The notes below the pieces were generated by a model. The model ran no database searches, was not told the origin of the DNA, and saw only the letters and a program-made list of their open reading frames with translations. This document shows, piece by piece, positions 50,101-57,028 of a stretch of 64,000 bases of DNA (position 1 is its first letter; every line of letters starts with the position of its first letter). This DNA is from Telluribacter roseus (GTDB lineage Bacteria > Bacteroidota > Bacteroidia > Cytophagales > Spirosomataceae): the NCBI RefSeq assembly GCF_017355915.2, contig NZ_JAFEUV020000001.1, positions 310,001 through 374,000 on the forward strand. The letters run 5' to 3'. The translations under genes were made by a program, and so were the position numbers.

Positions 50101-50237
50101 GTAACGTCGGGAAAAGCTTCAAGGGGTGTGTTGAGATAGCTGACGATACCCGAAACCACCAGGATACCCGTCAGGAAAAAAATGAAAAAGCGGTTCTTAA
50201 GAGAGAACCCGACGATTCCCCGAATAAATTTATTCAT
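47106..50237 (-). CDS. Heavy-metal RND efflux pump, CzcA/CusA family
   Basis: 1043 residues with the RND plan: TM1 near residue 15-35, two large periplasmic loops, and TM clusters at about 340-545 and 870-1020. The TM4 motif is DFGIIIDGAVVMVEG (396-410), the DFGx3DGAx3VE pattern that Nies-type classification links to divalent cation exporters (Zn, Co, Ni, Cd); the usual final Asn is Gly. Cu/Ag pumps have a different TM4 motif. Exports from the periplasm with the adaptor and TolC genes just upstream in transcription. Last gene of the five-gene unit, which ends at the bidirectional terminator. Confidence 0.92.
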   Translation of the reverse strand: MNKFIRGIVGFSLKNRFFIFFLTGILVVSGIVSYLNTPLEAFPDVTNTQIIVVTEWNGRSAEEVERFVTVPIEVAMNSVQRKTNVRSVTMFGLSVIKIIFEDDVEDFFARQQVNNQLRNVGLPEGVDPDVQPPYGPTGEIFRYTLESSSQNTRDLLTIQNWLIDRQLRSVPGVADVVAFGGREKIYEIQVNPTQLAKYDITPLEVYQAVTRSNINVGGDVIERSGQAYVVRGVGLLNSIADIENIIIQELNGNPILVKSVAQVAESQLPRVGQVGLNERDDVVEGIVVMRKGENPSEVLTRVKEKIEELNTRILPPDVKMVTFYDRDNLISFCTRTVMHNLTEGIILVTVFVFLFMADWRTTLIVSIIIPLALLFAFMCLRLRGMSANLLSMGAIDFGIIIDGAVVMVEGIFVSLDHLAHRVGMQRFNKMAKMGLIKKTGGELGKAVFFSKLIIITALIPIFSFQKVEGKMFSPLAWTLGFALLGALIFTLTLVPVLCSMLLNRNVREKNNPIVNFFNRIVMTGFRWCYARKRTSVVAALLFMGITFFSATFLGTEFLPQLNEGALWVTAELPMSMSLPESVEMSKTIRKELQTFPEVKQVLSQVGRSNDGTDPNGFYFCQFQVDLLPKEEWSRNISVEDLTDEMDKKLKNYSGILYNYSQPIIDNVAEAVAGYKASNGIKIFGPDIYELEKYSKQVQQAVQDVDGIKDLGIIRNVGQPEVSVLFDDQKMALYGVTTADAQAVIEMAIGGKTASVLYEGERRFDIRLRYLPEYRQNEDDIMKLMVPTMKGSKIPLKEIAHIQKTTGPAFIYRDLNKRFIGVKFSVRGRDLGSTIAEAQKRVEQSIKLPKGYSIEWVGEFENQVRATRRLGQVVPISLVAIFILLFITFGNAKDAGLVLVNVPFALIGGILALHFRGMNFGISAGVGFIALFGLCVQNGVILISVFNNNLQARMELDEAIWEGVKSRIRPVVMTAIMAAIGLLPAAISTGIGSETQKPLATVVIGGLITATVLTLLIFPIIYRFFNRHTKTTQKPPRQLVEEYA

Positions 50238-50302
50238 ACAGAGTGGTTGATAACGTAACTGCTATGTTAAAGCAAGAGTAGGTTTCCGATAATGAGCTAT
50301 GA

Positions 50303-51394
50303 CTAATCGTTCAGGGCGTTATAGACCAGTAGCTGGTTTTTAGAAATCACCTTTTCGCCATCTTTGAGGCCGGTACGAACGTAGGCCCGGTCAGAGAGGG
50401 TACGGTATACTTCAATGGGGCGTGTCTCGATATCAGACCGGCCTTTGAATACCATCACCCAGTTTTTGCTCCGTTCAAAGATGACCGCCTGCGAAGGGAT
50501 CACCGTCATCTCACCGCCTTCTTCGAAGTTCAGGTTGACGGTAGCGTGCATCTCCGGCTTTAGTTTATAACCCGAGTTGTTGAGCCGGATACGGATCCGC
50601 ATGGCTTTGGTTTCGGGATCAAGTACATTGTAGATCTTATCCACTACTCCTCTGAATACCTCATCCGAATAGCTGATGGTACGTACCTCGGCGGGCATAC
50701 CCAGCTTGATACGGGGTATATCACTTTCATTGACATTAGCCATAACCCACACATCCGAGATCTGTCCTACCGTAAACAGGCTCTCCGCGTTGTCGGGCCG
50801 CAACTGCATGTCACGGTTCACGTTTTTCTGGATGACAAAGCCGTCAATGGGGGAGCGAACTACGTAATTGGAGCTTTTGCCCAGGCCATAGATCCTGAAT
50901 ATTTCTTTGATGCGTTCCAGCTCGGCCTGGGCTATATCTACATCCTTCTTGGCCGATATTACATCGCGCTCAGGAGCCAGTTTGCTCTCAAACAGGTCAC
51001 GGGCCGTGTTGAGGTTTTTCTGAGCCACCAGCAGGTCCGACTGTGCCTGGATCATCTGCCTTTCGAAATCGGCTACTTCCCCCGACCGGATGGTCGCCAG
51101 TACCTGGCCCTTGCGAACGTAGTCACCCAGCTCAGCATTGACATCTTCCACATTACCACCCACCAGCGGGAACACCTTGATTACCCGGTTTTCGTCGGGG
51201 ATGATCTTACCTACCAGCGTCAGTTCGTTTCGGACGGCTTCGGTACGTACTTCGTCCAGAGTGATGCGGCTCATCATGGTGTCAGACAGCATAAAAGCTT
51301 TGACTTCTTCGGGCTCTTTTTCTTTTGTTTCGCAACCAGCCAGTCCTGATATGAATAGAGCAGTTAGCAGCGAATGGAACAGTATGTTTTTCAT
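50303..51394 (-). CDS. RND periplasmic adaptor (CusB/CzcB-like lipoprotein)
   Basis: 363 residues. Signal peptide with lipobox LAGC (Cys21), so lipid-anchored in the inner membrane. Biotinyl-lipoyl halves (VIKVFPLVGGNVEDVNAELGDYVRKGQVLATI and VRSPIDGFVIQKNVNRDMQL) flank a coiled-coil hairpin (about 115-165, QAQSDLLVAQKNLNTARDLF). A beta-barrel domain follows. It links the RND pump to TolC. No long His or Met-rich metal-binding extension of the CusB type is seen. Encoded between the TolC and pump genes. Confidence 0.9.
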   Translation of the reverse strand: MKNILFHSLLTALFISGLAGCETKEKEPEEVKAFMLSDTMMSRITLDEVRTEAVRNELTLVGKIIPDENRVIKVFPLVGGNVEDVNAELGDYVRKGQVLATIRSGEVADFERQMIQAQSDLLVAQKNLNTARDLFESKLAPERDVISAKKDVDIAQAELERIKEIFRIYGLGKSSNYVVRSPIDGFVIQKNVNRDMQLRPDNAESLFTVGQISDVWVMANVNESDIPRIKLGMPAEVRTISYSDEVFRGVVDKIYNVLDPETKAMRIRIRLNNSGYKLKPEMHATVNLNFEEGGEMTVIPSQAVIFERSKNWVMVFKGRSDIETRPIEVYRTLSDRAYVRTGLKDGEKVISKNQLLVYNALND

Positions 51395-51402
51395 TATTCT
51401 GA

Positions 51403-52653
51403 TTAGTTGAAAAGTTCTTCGCCTACCACATAGCTGAGCTCTTCGTACACTCGTATACGATTGGCCTGCAGACGGTTAAATTCTTTTATACTTTCGTTGT
51501 AGCTTTCGATGAAGTCGATGAATTCGAGCAACGAGATATTGCGCTTCTGGAAGTTCTCGTAGATGCCTTTATTGAGAAGCTCAAACTGCTGCATGAAGCG
51601 GTTCTCTATGCTCCCGTATACCCGCTCGGCTTCCCGGACTTTCTGTAAGGCCGCGTCTACTTCATACCTGAGCGAGTTCTGCCTGGCGGTTTCGTACACC
51701 TTCTGGTATCTGATCTGGCTGCGGGCGGCCCGGATGTTACCCTGGTTTTTGTTAAATACCGGCAGATCGGCCGATACCGATAAGCCCAGGTAGTTGTTGA
51801 TGTAGCTACCGGCCTGGTCGTAGGTGGCACCGATGCGTACATCGGGTACGGCCAGTGATTTCTGCAGGGAATAGTTGAGCTCCGACTGACGGGTCAGGGA
51901 TTGCGCAATCTTCAGATCAGCCCGGCTCTGGGTTGCCTTGTCGTAAAGATTGGCCGCATCGATGCGGGTCAGCTGGTACCTCCGGAGGCGAACCGTATCC
52001 ACGGTGGGCTCAATGGGATTATCAAGTTGCAGCAGGTTACGGAGCTGGAGCTGGTTATCCGCCAGCTCGTACTGAATATCGGCCCGGTCGTTGTTGAGCT
52101 GGAACAAGAGCGCTTTCAGGCGGAGTACCTCTTTCAGCGATATGTTGTTGCGGTTGTACTCCCGTTCAAAAGCCTCTACCGTTGACTGCAATGTAACTAT
52201 CTGACTATCTATACGCCGGACCGTATTACGCAGAAAGTAGGACTCATAAAAACGCTCCCTGAGCTCGAACTTCAGCGTACGCAGCAGGTCATGAAACTCC
52301 AGCTCGGTCATGTGGGTAGCCTCCACAGCCAGGGCCAGGCGCTTGTTTCGTTTGCCGGCCGTGTACAGGAGCTGCTGCACAGCTATGATCTTCTGTCCCT
52401 GCCGACCTACGTCCAGTACCCGGCTCCGGACATTGTTGAAGGAGCTCGCTTCAATCAGAAGATTGGGGTTCTCCCAGAGTCCGGCCTGTAACTCGTAGGC
52501 TCTGGAAGCCTCAATGCGGTACCTTTCGGCCAGCAGTAGAAGATTGTTCTTAACAAAAAGACTGTCCGCCTGCCGAAGATTCAACCGAAGGGTATCCTGA
52601 GCAAGCAATGGAGAAGTAAGAAGTACGAAGAGGGTTATAAACAAATATCGCAT
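51403..52653 (-). CDS. TolC-family outer membrane efflux protein
   Basis: 416 residues. Signal peptide (MRYLFITLFVLLTSPLLAQ). Two repeats of the TolC coiled-coil/beta-barrel domain: LNLRQADSLFVKNNLLLLAERYRIEASRAYELQAG opens the first and LYDKATQSRADLKIAQSLTRQSELNYSLQKSL the second, followed by SADLPVFNKNQGNIRAARSQIRYQ. The relatively short length is normal for CusC-like proteins of Bacteroidota. Translation is probably coupled to the adaptor (9 bp apart). Confidence 0.9.
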   Translation of the reverse strand: MRYLFITLFVLLTSPLLAQDTLRLNLRQADSLFVKNNLLLLAERYRIEASRAYELQAGLWENPNLLIEASSFNNVRSRVLDVGRQGQKIIAVQQLLYTAGKRNKRLALAVEATHMTELEFHDLLRTLKFELRERFYESYFLRNTVRRIDSQIVTLQSTVEAFEREYNRNNISLKEVLRLKALLFQLNNDRADIQYELADNQLQLRNLLQLDNPIEPTVDTVRLRRYQLTRIDAANLYDKATQSRADLKIAQSLTRQSELNYSLQKSLAVPDVRIGATYDQAGSYINNYLGLSVSADLPVFNKNQGNIRAARSQIRYQKVYETARQNSLRYEVDAALQKVREAERVYGSIENRFMQQFELLNKGIYENFQKRNISLLEFIDFIESYNESIKEFNRLQANRIRVYEELSYVVGEELFN

Positions 52654-52732
52654 ACCAGCTATTATGTGGATGCAATACTAGATTCACCAAATTACAGGAC
52701 CCTTAAAATAGAGTTAGAAAAAGATTAGAGCG

Positions 52733-54100
52733 TCAGATATGTTTCAACTGGATGGTAAAGGTGCTGCCTTGTCCCTTCCGGCTTTTGACGGTCAAGGTAC
52801 CTCCATGGATATCTACTATACGCTGACAGATGGAGAGGCCTATCCCAAAGCCGGAATAGGTAGTAGCGTTAGAAGCCCGGTAGAAGGGGTCAAAGATGTA
52901 AGGCTGGTCAGCCGGATCAATACCTATACCGTTGTCTATTACTTTGAGGGTACAGTAGGTAGCATCAGTCGAGAACAGGACACGGGCCGTCTGATCAGGT
53001 GAGTACTTGCAGGCGTTGTCCATCAGGTTCAGGACCACGCGCTTGAGGAGCTCCTCATTGCCCTGAATGATAGTATGCGTCTCTTCGGCGGGCAGGTTTT
53101 CATAATCGATATAAATGCGGTAGGTAGGATGTACGGTCAGAAGCTCATCCTTGGCAAAGAAAGTGACATCTTCGATCCGCACCTGCGTAGTAGTCATCTG
53201 GCTGATATTCTCGAAAGAACGCGCCAGAAAAAGCAGACTGTTGGTGATACTGATCAGGCGCTCCGTATCGCTTGAGAGATTATGAAAAATCTCCTGAATT
53301 TCGGGATCATCTTTGACAAAGCGCTCCGCCAGCTGCACCTCCGACTTGAGCGCCGCCAGGGGCGTTCGGAGCTCGTGCGAGGCGTGGGACACAAAGCTGC
53401 GCTGCTGCTCAAAAGCCTGGTGAAGCCGCTCAAGTACCGTGTTGAAGTTGATAGCCAGCTGGGCAATCTCATCGCGGCGGTTTCCTTCGTCGAGCCGCTG
53501 CTTAAGGTTTCGGGCCGTGATGGTAGAAACCTGGTCGTTAATATGGGCGATCGGGCGTAGTGAATTGCCCGCAAAGTAGATACCGAGCAGTACTGTAATA
53601 CCAATACCAACGAGCAGGCCCCAGAGCAGCGTATTACCCAGGTTGCTTAATTTGCTTCGGCCAAACCGGTCAAAGGCCGAGGCTATTACAATGAGTGGTT
53701 CAGAGCCCTCTTCATAGTACAGTCCAACTACTTCATTAGTACCCTCAGTAGTTTCAATATGCTTGTTGAGCCTGATTTCTTCCAGTAAGTACCGGCGATA
53801 GGTCAGTTGTTTGTCGTCTACGCTGGCATAGATCAGCTTATCATCTTCGTCAAATACCAGTACTTTTTCGTCAGCAAGGGCAGTAAGGGTGTTGCGGTCA
53901 ATGATTTTCAGTAGCTTCTTATCTACTTCATCCACCTGGACCAGTAGCCGCGCAGTGGTACGGGCCTTGTTGGTAAGGCGGTCATAAAACTCCTCCTGAC
54001 GGTAGTTGGATGAGATAGAATACACGACTACCGAGAAGACGATAAGTATGGATGCTACTATAAGCGAAAACTGCAGCGCTATTCGATCCTTTATTTTCAT
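52733..54100 (-). CDS. Sensor histidine kinase of the metal efflux unit
   Basis: 455 residues. Membrane segments at about 10-30 and 155-175 enclose a periplasmic sensor of about 120 residues with no strong His or Cys metal motif. HAMP (NSLRPIAHINDQVSTITARNLKQRL), HisKA with phospho-His in FVSHASHELRTPLAALKSE, and HATPase with VLNLMDNACKYS, LKVIDNGIGIDPADQPYIFDPFYR and GFGIGLSICQRIV follow. The design is CusS/EnvZ-like. It is read 15 bp after its response regulator gene and 79 bp before tolC, so it likely controls the pump genes. Confidence 0.9.
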   Translation of the reverse strand: MKIKDRIALQFSLIVASILIVFSVVVYSISSNYRQEEFYDRLTNKARTTARLLVQVDEVDKKLLKIIDRNTLTALADEKVLVFDEDDKLIYASVDDKQLTYRRYLLEEIRLNKHIETTEGTNEVVGLYYEEGSEPLIVIASAFDRFGRSKLSNLGNTLLWGLLVGIGITVLLGIYFAGNSLRPIAHINDQVSTITARNLKQRLDEGNRRDEIAQLAINFNTVLERLHQAFEQQRSFVSHASHELRTPLAALKSEVQLAERFVKDDPEIQEIFHNLSSDTERLISITNSLLFLARSFENISQMTTTQVRIEDVTFFAKDELLTVHPTYRIYIDYENLPAEETHTIIQGNEELLKRVVLNLMDNACKYSPDQTARVLFSTDATYCTLKVIDNGIGIDPADQPYIFDPFYRASNATTYSGFGIGLSICQRIVDIHGGTLTVKSRKGQGSTFTIQLKHI

Positions 54101-54115
54101 AGATTCAGCTATGCA

Positions 54116-54802
54116 TTATTCTTCTTTAAGAATATAGCCAAGTCCCGGTCGGGTATGAATAAGTTTGGTGGTGAAGTCCTTGTCTACTTTCCGGCGAAGG
54201 TAGTTGATGTATACCTCCACCACGTTGGTACCGGGGTCGAAGTTGAGGTGCCATACGTGTTCGGCCAGGTCCATCTTGGAGATGACGCGGCCGCGGTTAC
54301 GTAGCAGATACTCCATAAGGGCAAACTCCCGGGCCGTGAGTTCAATGGATTTGCCGCTTCGGGTTACCTGCTTCCTCATGGTATCCATTTCAAGGTCAGC
54401 GATACGAAGTATATCATTTTTACCGGTCGGACTAGCCATGTCGGAGCGGCGCAGGGCCGCCATGACCCGGGCGTACAACTCCCTAAAATCAAATGGCTTG
54501 ATGATATAGTCGTCAGCGCCCTTTCCCAGGCCCTCTACCTTGTCTTCGATTTCACCGTAAGCGGTCAGTATGATAATGGGTAATAAAGGCTTGATCTGTC
54601 TTACCTGCTGGCACACTTCCAGGCCTTTCATTCCCGGCAGATTCAGATCCAGTAGCACGAGATCAAACGGTTTGGTAAGGGCTAACTGCTTACCTGAGAT
54701 ACCATCATTGGCTATTTCTACTTCAAATCCTTCTGCCTGTAATCCCCGGTAAATGTTCTGAGCTATACGCCGATCATCCTCTACGATCAGTATCTTTTTC
54801 AC
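54116..54802 (-). CDS. OmpR/PhoB-family response regulator of the metal efflux unit
   Basis: 228 residues. Receiver with acidic pocket IVEDDRR (6-12), phospho-acceptor Asp52 in LVLLDLNLPGMKG and Lys in DDYIIKPFDFRELY; winged-helix DNA-binding domain with SIELTAREFALMEYLLRNRGRVISK and NVVEVYINYLRRKVDKDFTTKLIHTRPGLGYIL, as in CusR/CopR. First gene of the minus-strand run regulator-kinase-TolC-adaptor-pump, divergent from the D-amino acid oxidase gene with 70 bp between the starts. Confidence 0.93.
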   Translation of the reverse strand: MKKILIVEDDRRIAQNIYRGLQAEGFEVEIANDGISGKQLALTKPFDLVLLDLNLPGMKGLEVCQQVRQIKPLLPIIILTAYGEIEDKVEGLGKGADDYIIKPFDFRELYARVMAALRRSDMASPTGKNDILRIADLEMDTMRKQVTRSGKSIELTAREFALMEYLLRNRGRVISKMDLAEHVWHLNFDPGTNVVEVYINYLRRKVDKDFTTKLIHTRPGLGYILKEE

Positions 54803-54872
54803 AATTTTATAGGATTGATAATACCTTCCACTAAATTGACCACAAATTAAAGGTAAGGTTTATTTATAACAT

Positions 54873-56120
54873 ATGAAAAAGGTTGGAATCGTGGGAGGGG
54901 GGGTAAACGGCCTGTTTACGGCCTTCTATCTGCACAAAGCAGGCTGCGAAGTGACTGTCATTGAAAGGGGACAACTGGATGATGGTTGTTCGTTTGGGAA
55001 TGCCGGTATGATTGTCCCAAGTCATATAATTCCGCTGGCTCAGCCGGGTATGGTAGCCCGTGGTATCAAGTGGATGCTCAGCTCAACGAGTCCCTTCTAC
55101 GTAAAGCCCCGCCTGGACTGGGATCTGGTCAAGTGGGGGACCCTCTTCTGGAAACATTCTACCGAAGCGCACGTAAAGCGTTCGATTCCGGTACTGCGGG
55201 ATATCAGCCTACTAAGTAAAGACCTGTATCAGGAGCTGGCCATGCAGGCCGAAATTGACTTTGGCTGGCAGGAGAAAGGACTCTTGATGCTGTTCAAGAG
55301 CGAGCAGGCCGCGCACGAAATGCAGCATGAGGCCCAGGTAGCCAATCAGGCCGGTATAGAGGCACAGGTACTTTCGGGCAAGGAAGTACAGGCTCTGGAA
55401 CCGGATGTGGAGGTCAATGTACGGGGAGCGGTATACTATCCGGGTGATGCGCACATCGTACCCAACCAACTCATGCGGGAACTGGTAAGGTACCTACGAC
55501 GCCAAGGTGTAAAAATACTGGACAATCAGACCGTACAGGACTTCGAAGTACACAATGGCAGGATAGTGAGCGTTATTACCGACGGGGGGAGCTATCCGTT
55601 TGAAGAGGTAGTCATTGCCACCGGAGCCTGGGCGCCGATACTTACCCGTAAGCTGGGTATATCACTACCTATGCAGGGCGGGAAGGGGTACAGCTTTACT
55701 CTGCCCAAAATGGCTACGAATATAAAGGTACCGGCTATCATGTTGGAAGCACGGGCTACGGCTACTCCTATGGATGGCAGCCTGCGCTTTGCCGGTACCC
55801 TGGAGGTAGCCGGTACCGACATGAGCGTCAACATGAACCGGGTCAGGGGGATTGCTGAGTCCATCAACAACTACTACCCTGGTATAAAAGTACCCTTGCC
55901 TCCGGCCGACGAGGTATGGCGGGGACTACGACCCTGCTCACCGGACGGACTACCCTATATTGGCAGGGTCAATGAGTTGTCTAACGTAGTAGTAGCTACC
56001 GGTCACGGTATGATGGGGGTAAGCCTGGGACCGGGTACCGGTAAGCTGGTATCCGAACTGATACTGGGGCAACCTGCCAGTATGGATTGTCAGGCCTTTG
56101 AGCCCCGCCGTTTTGGGTAA
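54873..56120 (+). CDS. FAD-dependent D-amino acid dehydrogenase (DadA-like), probable D-hydroxyproline oxidase
   Basis: 415 residues of the DAO fold. FAD motif VGIVGGGVNGLFTAFYLHKAG (residues 3-23), then DGCSFGNAGMIVPSHIIPLAQPG, a DadA hallmark. The C-terminal end has EVWRGLRPCSPDGLPYIGRV and VVATGHGMMGVSLGPGTGKL. DadA-like enzymes dehydrogenate D-amino acids; with the epimerase and HypD-like lyase nearby, cis-4-hydroxy-D-proline is the likely substrate. It is separated from those two genes by the metal efflux block. Substrate is an inference from context. The pathway's final semialdehyde dehydrogenase is not in the window. Confidence 0.8.
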   Translation: MKKVGIVGGGVNGLFTAFYLHKAGCEVTVIERGQLDDGCSFGNAGMIVPSHIIPLAQPGMVARGIKWMLSSTSPFYVKPRLDWDLVKWGTLFWKHSTEAHVKRSIPVLRDISLLSKDLYQELAMQAEIDFGWQEKGLLMLFKSEQAAHEMQHEAQVANQAGIEAQVLSGKEVQALEPDVEVNVRGAVYYPGDAHIVPNQLMRELVRYLRRQGVKILDNQTVQDFEVHNGRIVSVITDGGSYPFEEVVIATGAWAPILTRKLGISLPMQGGKGYSFTLPKMATNIKVPAIMLEARATATPMDGSLRFAGTLEVAGTDMSVNMNRVRGIAESINNYYPGIKVPLPPADEVWRGLRPCSPDGLPYIGRVNELSNVVVATGHGMMGVSLGPGTGKLVSELILGQPASMDCQAFEPRRFG

Positions 56121-56128
56121 GCGGGGCT
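56101..56128. other. Hairpin at the end of the D-amino acid oxidase gene
   Basis: AGCCCCGC (56101-56108) and GCGGGGCT (56121-56128), overlapping the stop codon. No T-run follows on the plus strand. It stands beside a second, longer inverted repeat. Confidence 0.6.
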
Positions 56129-56167
56129 TACTGTGGGATAAGCCTTAATGATCCTTATCCCACAGTA
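56129..56167. repeat. Perfect 14-bp inverted repeat between convergent genes
   Basis: TACTGTGGGATAAG (56129-56142) and CTTATCCCACAGTA (56154-56167), loop 11 nt. The stop codon of the minus-strand methyltransferase lies in the loop. No T-run follows on either strand. Confidence 0.85.
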
Positions 56168-56900
56168 CCTGCGTATGGTTTTTCAGGAGTTTAAGTACCA
56201 GATACAGTACCCCACTGGCGACACACATCACCAGCCAGTGCGTGTTACGGAAGCTAACATCGCCGTAGGTAAGGTATTCACCTAATGTATCAAACAGGAA
56301 GAACAGCAGGAATACGGCAAATACCCCGTTCTTTTCCTGACGCAGTACTTTCTTCAGGTTAAAGTGCAGGTCCGGGTTCCGCCACTTGGCAGGATTGGGG
56401 ATAATGGCTGGCGTACGGGCAGCCCATTCATAAAATTTTGCCCCAAACTTGGACGATATAAATTTCTCCTCCGTGAACATGATCCGCTCGTAGTAGAGCC
56501 AGTAAAGCAGCACAAAGGCAACTATAAACCAGGCGTGCTGCGTAAGCATAGCCACTCCCAGCCACATAAAGAAATTACCTACATAGAGAGGGTGCCTGAC
56601 GGTAGAGTACATGCCGGAGGTATTGAGGGTGTCTGCCACCTGCTGCGCTGTATTACGTCCGGAGGTATTGCGGGGCGTAAATCCAACGGTAAGAATCCGT
56701 ATCACCAGCCCCAGCAGCGCAACCGCCAGACAGAAGAACTCGTATTCATTATCCTGGAAGCGGATGCGGTACGTACCGGCAGCCTCCCATACCTCATAAG
56801 CGTATACCCCCATACCTACTACCAGGATGATGAGGGGAAGAATTCCACGGTACTTGAACAGGAAGTTGCCCTGCTTATCAAGTTCTTTAACAAGTTCCAT
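56145..56900 (-). CDS. ICMT-family membrane methyltransferase
   Basis: 251 residues with five or six membrane spans, of the isoprenylcysteine carboxyl methyltransferase family. The SAM-binding signature is STVRHPLYVGNFFMWLG (about residues 98-114), followed by YYERIMFTEEKFISSKFG, which holds the conserved Glu pair. Bacterial members methylate small lipophilic molecules; one group (LmtA in Leptospira) methylates the lipid A 1-phosphate, so lipid A is possible here, but this is not shown. Transcribed alone, converging on the D-amino acid oxidase gene. Confidence 0.78.
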   Translation of the reverse strand: MELVKELDKQGNFLFKYRGILPLIILVVGMGVYAYEVWEAAGTYRIRFQDNEYEFFCLAVALLGLVIRILTVGFTPRNTSGRNTAQQVADTLNTSGMYSTVRHPLYVGNFFMWLGVAMLTQHAWFIVAFVLLYWLYYERIMFTEEKFISSKFGAKFYEWAARTPAIIPNPAKWRNPDLHFNLKKVLRQEKNGVFAVFLLFFLFDTLGEYLTYGDVSFRNTHWLVMCVASGVLYLVLKLLKNHTQVLWDKDH

Positions 56901-56967
56901 TTACTGTAAATTAGGTGTCAGACTAATCAGCAATATACAAAGTTTTAATATGATTATATGTGATTTT

Positions 56968-57003
56968 AAAAAAAGAAAACGACAAGCATTGCTTGTCGTT
57001 TTC
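56968..57003 (-). terminator. Intrinsic terminator of the AcrAB-type operon
   Basis: Perfect 13-bp stem GAAAACGACAAGC / GCTTGTCGTTTTC with a 3-nt loop, followed on the minus strand by seven T. Confidence 0.93.
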
Positions 57004-57028
57004 AGAAGGTAGTTTGTACCTGTATTTA

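Noticed and set aside
54803-54872. Clear divergent promoter pair between the metal regulator and the oxidase
   Set aside because: Only partial matches to TAnnTTTG were found on either strand, so no promoter is annotated.
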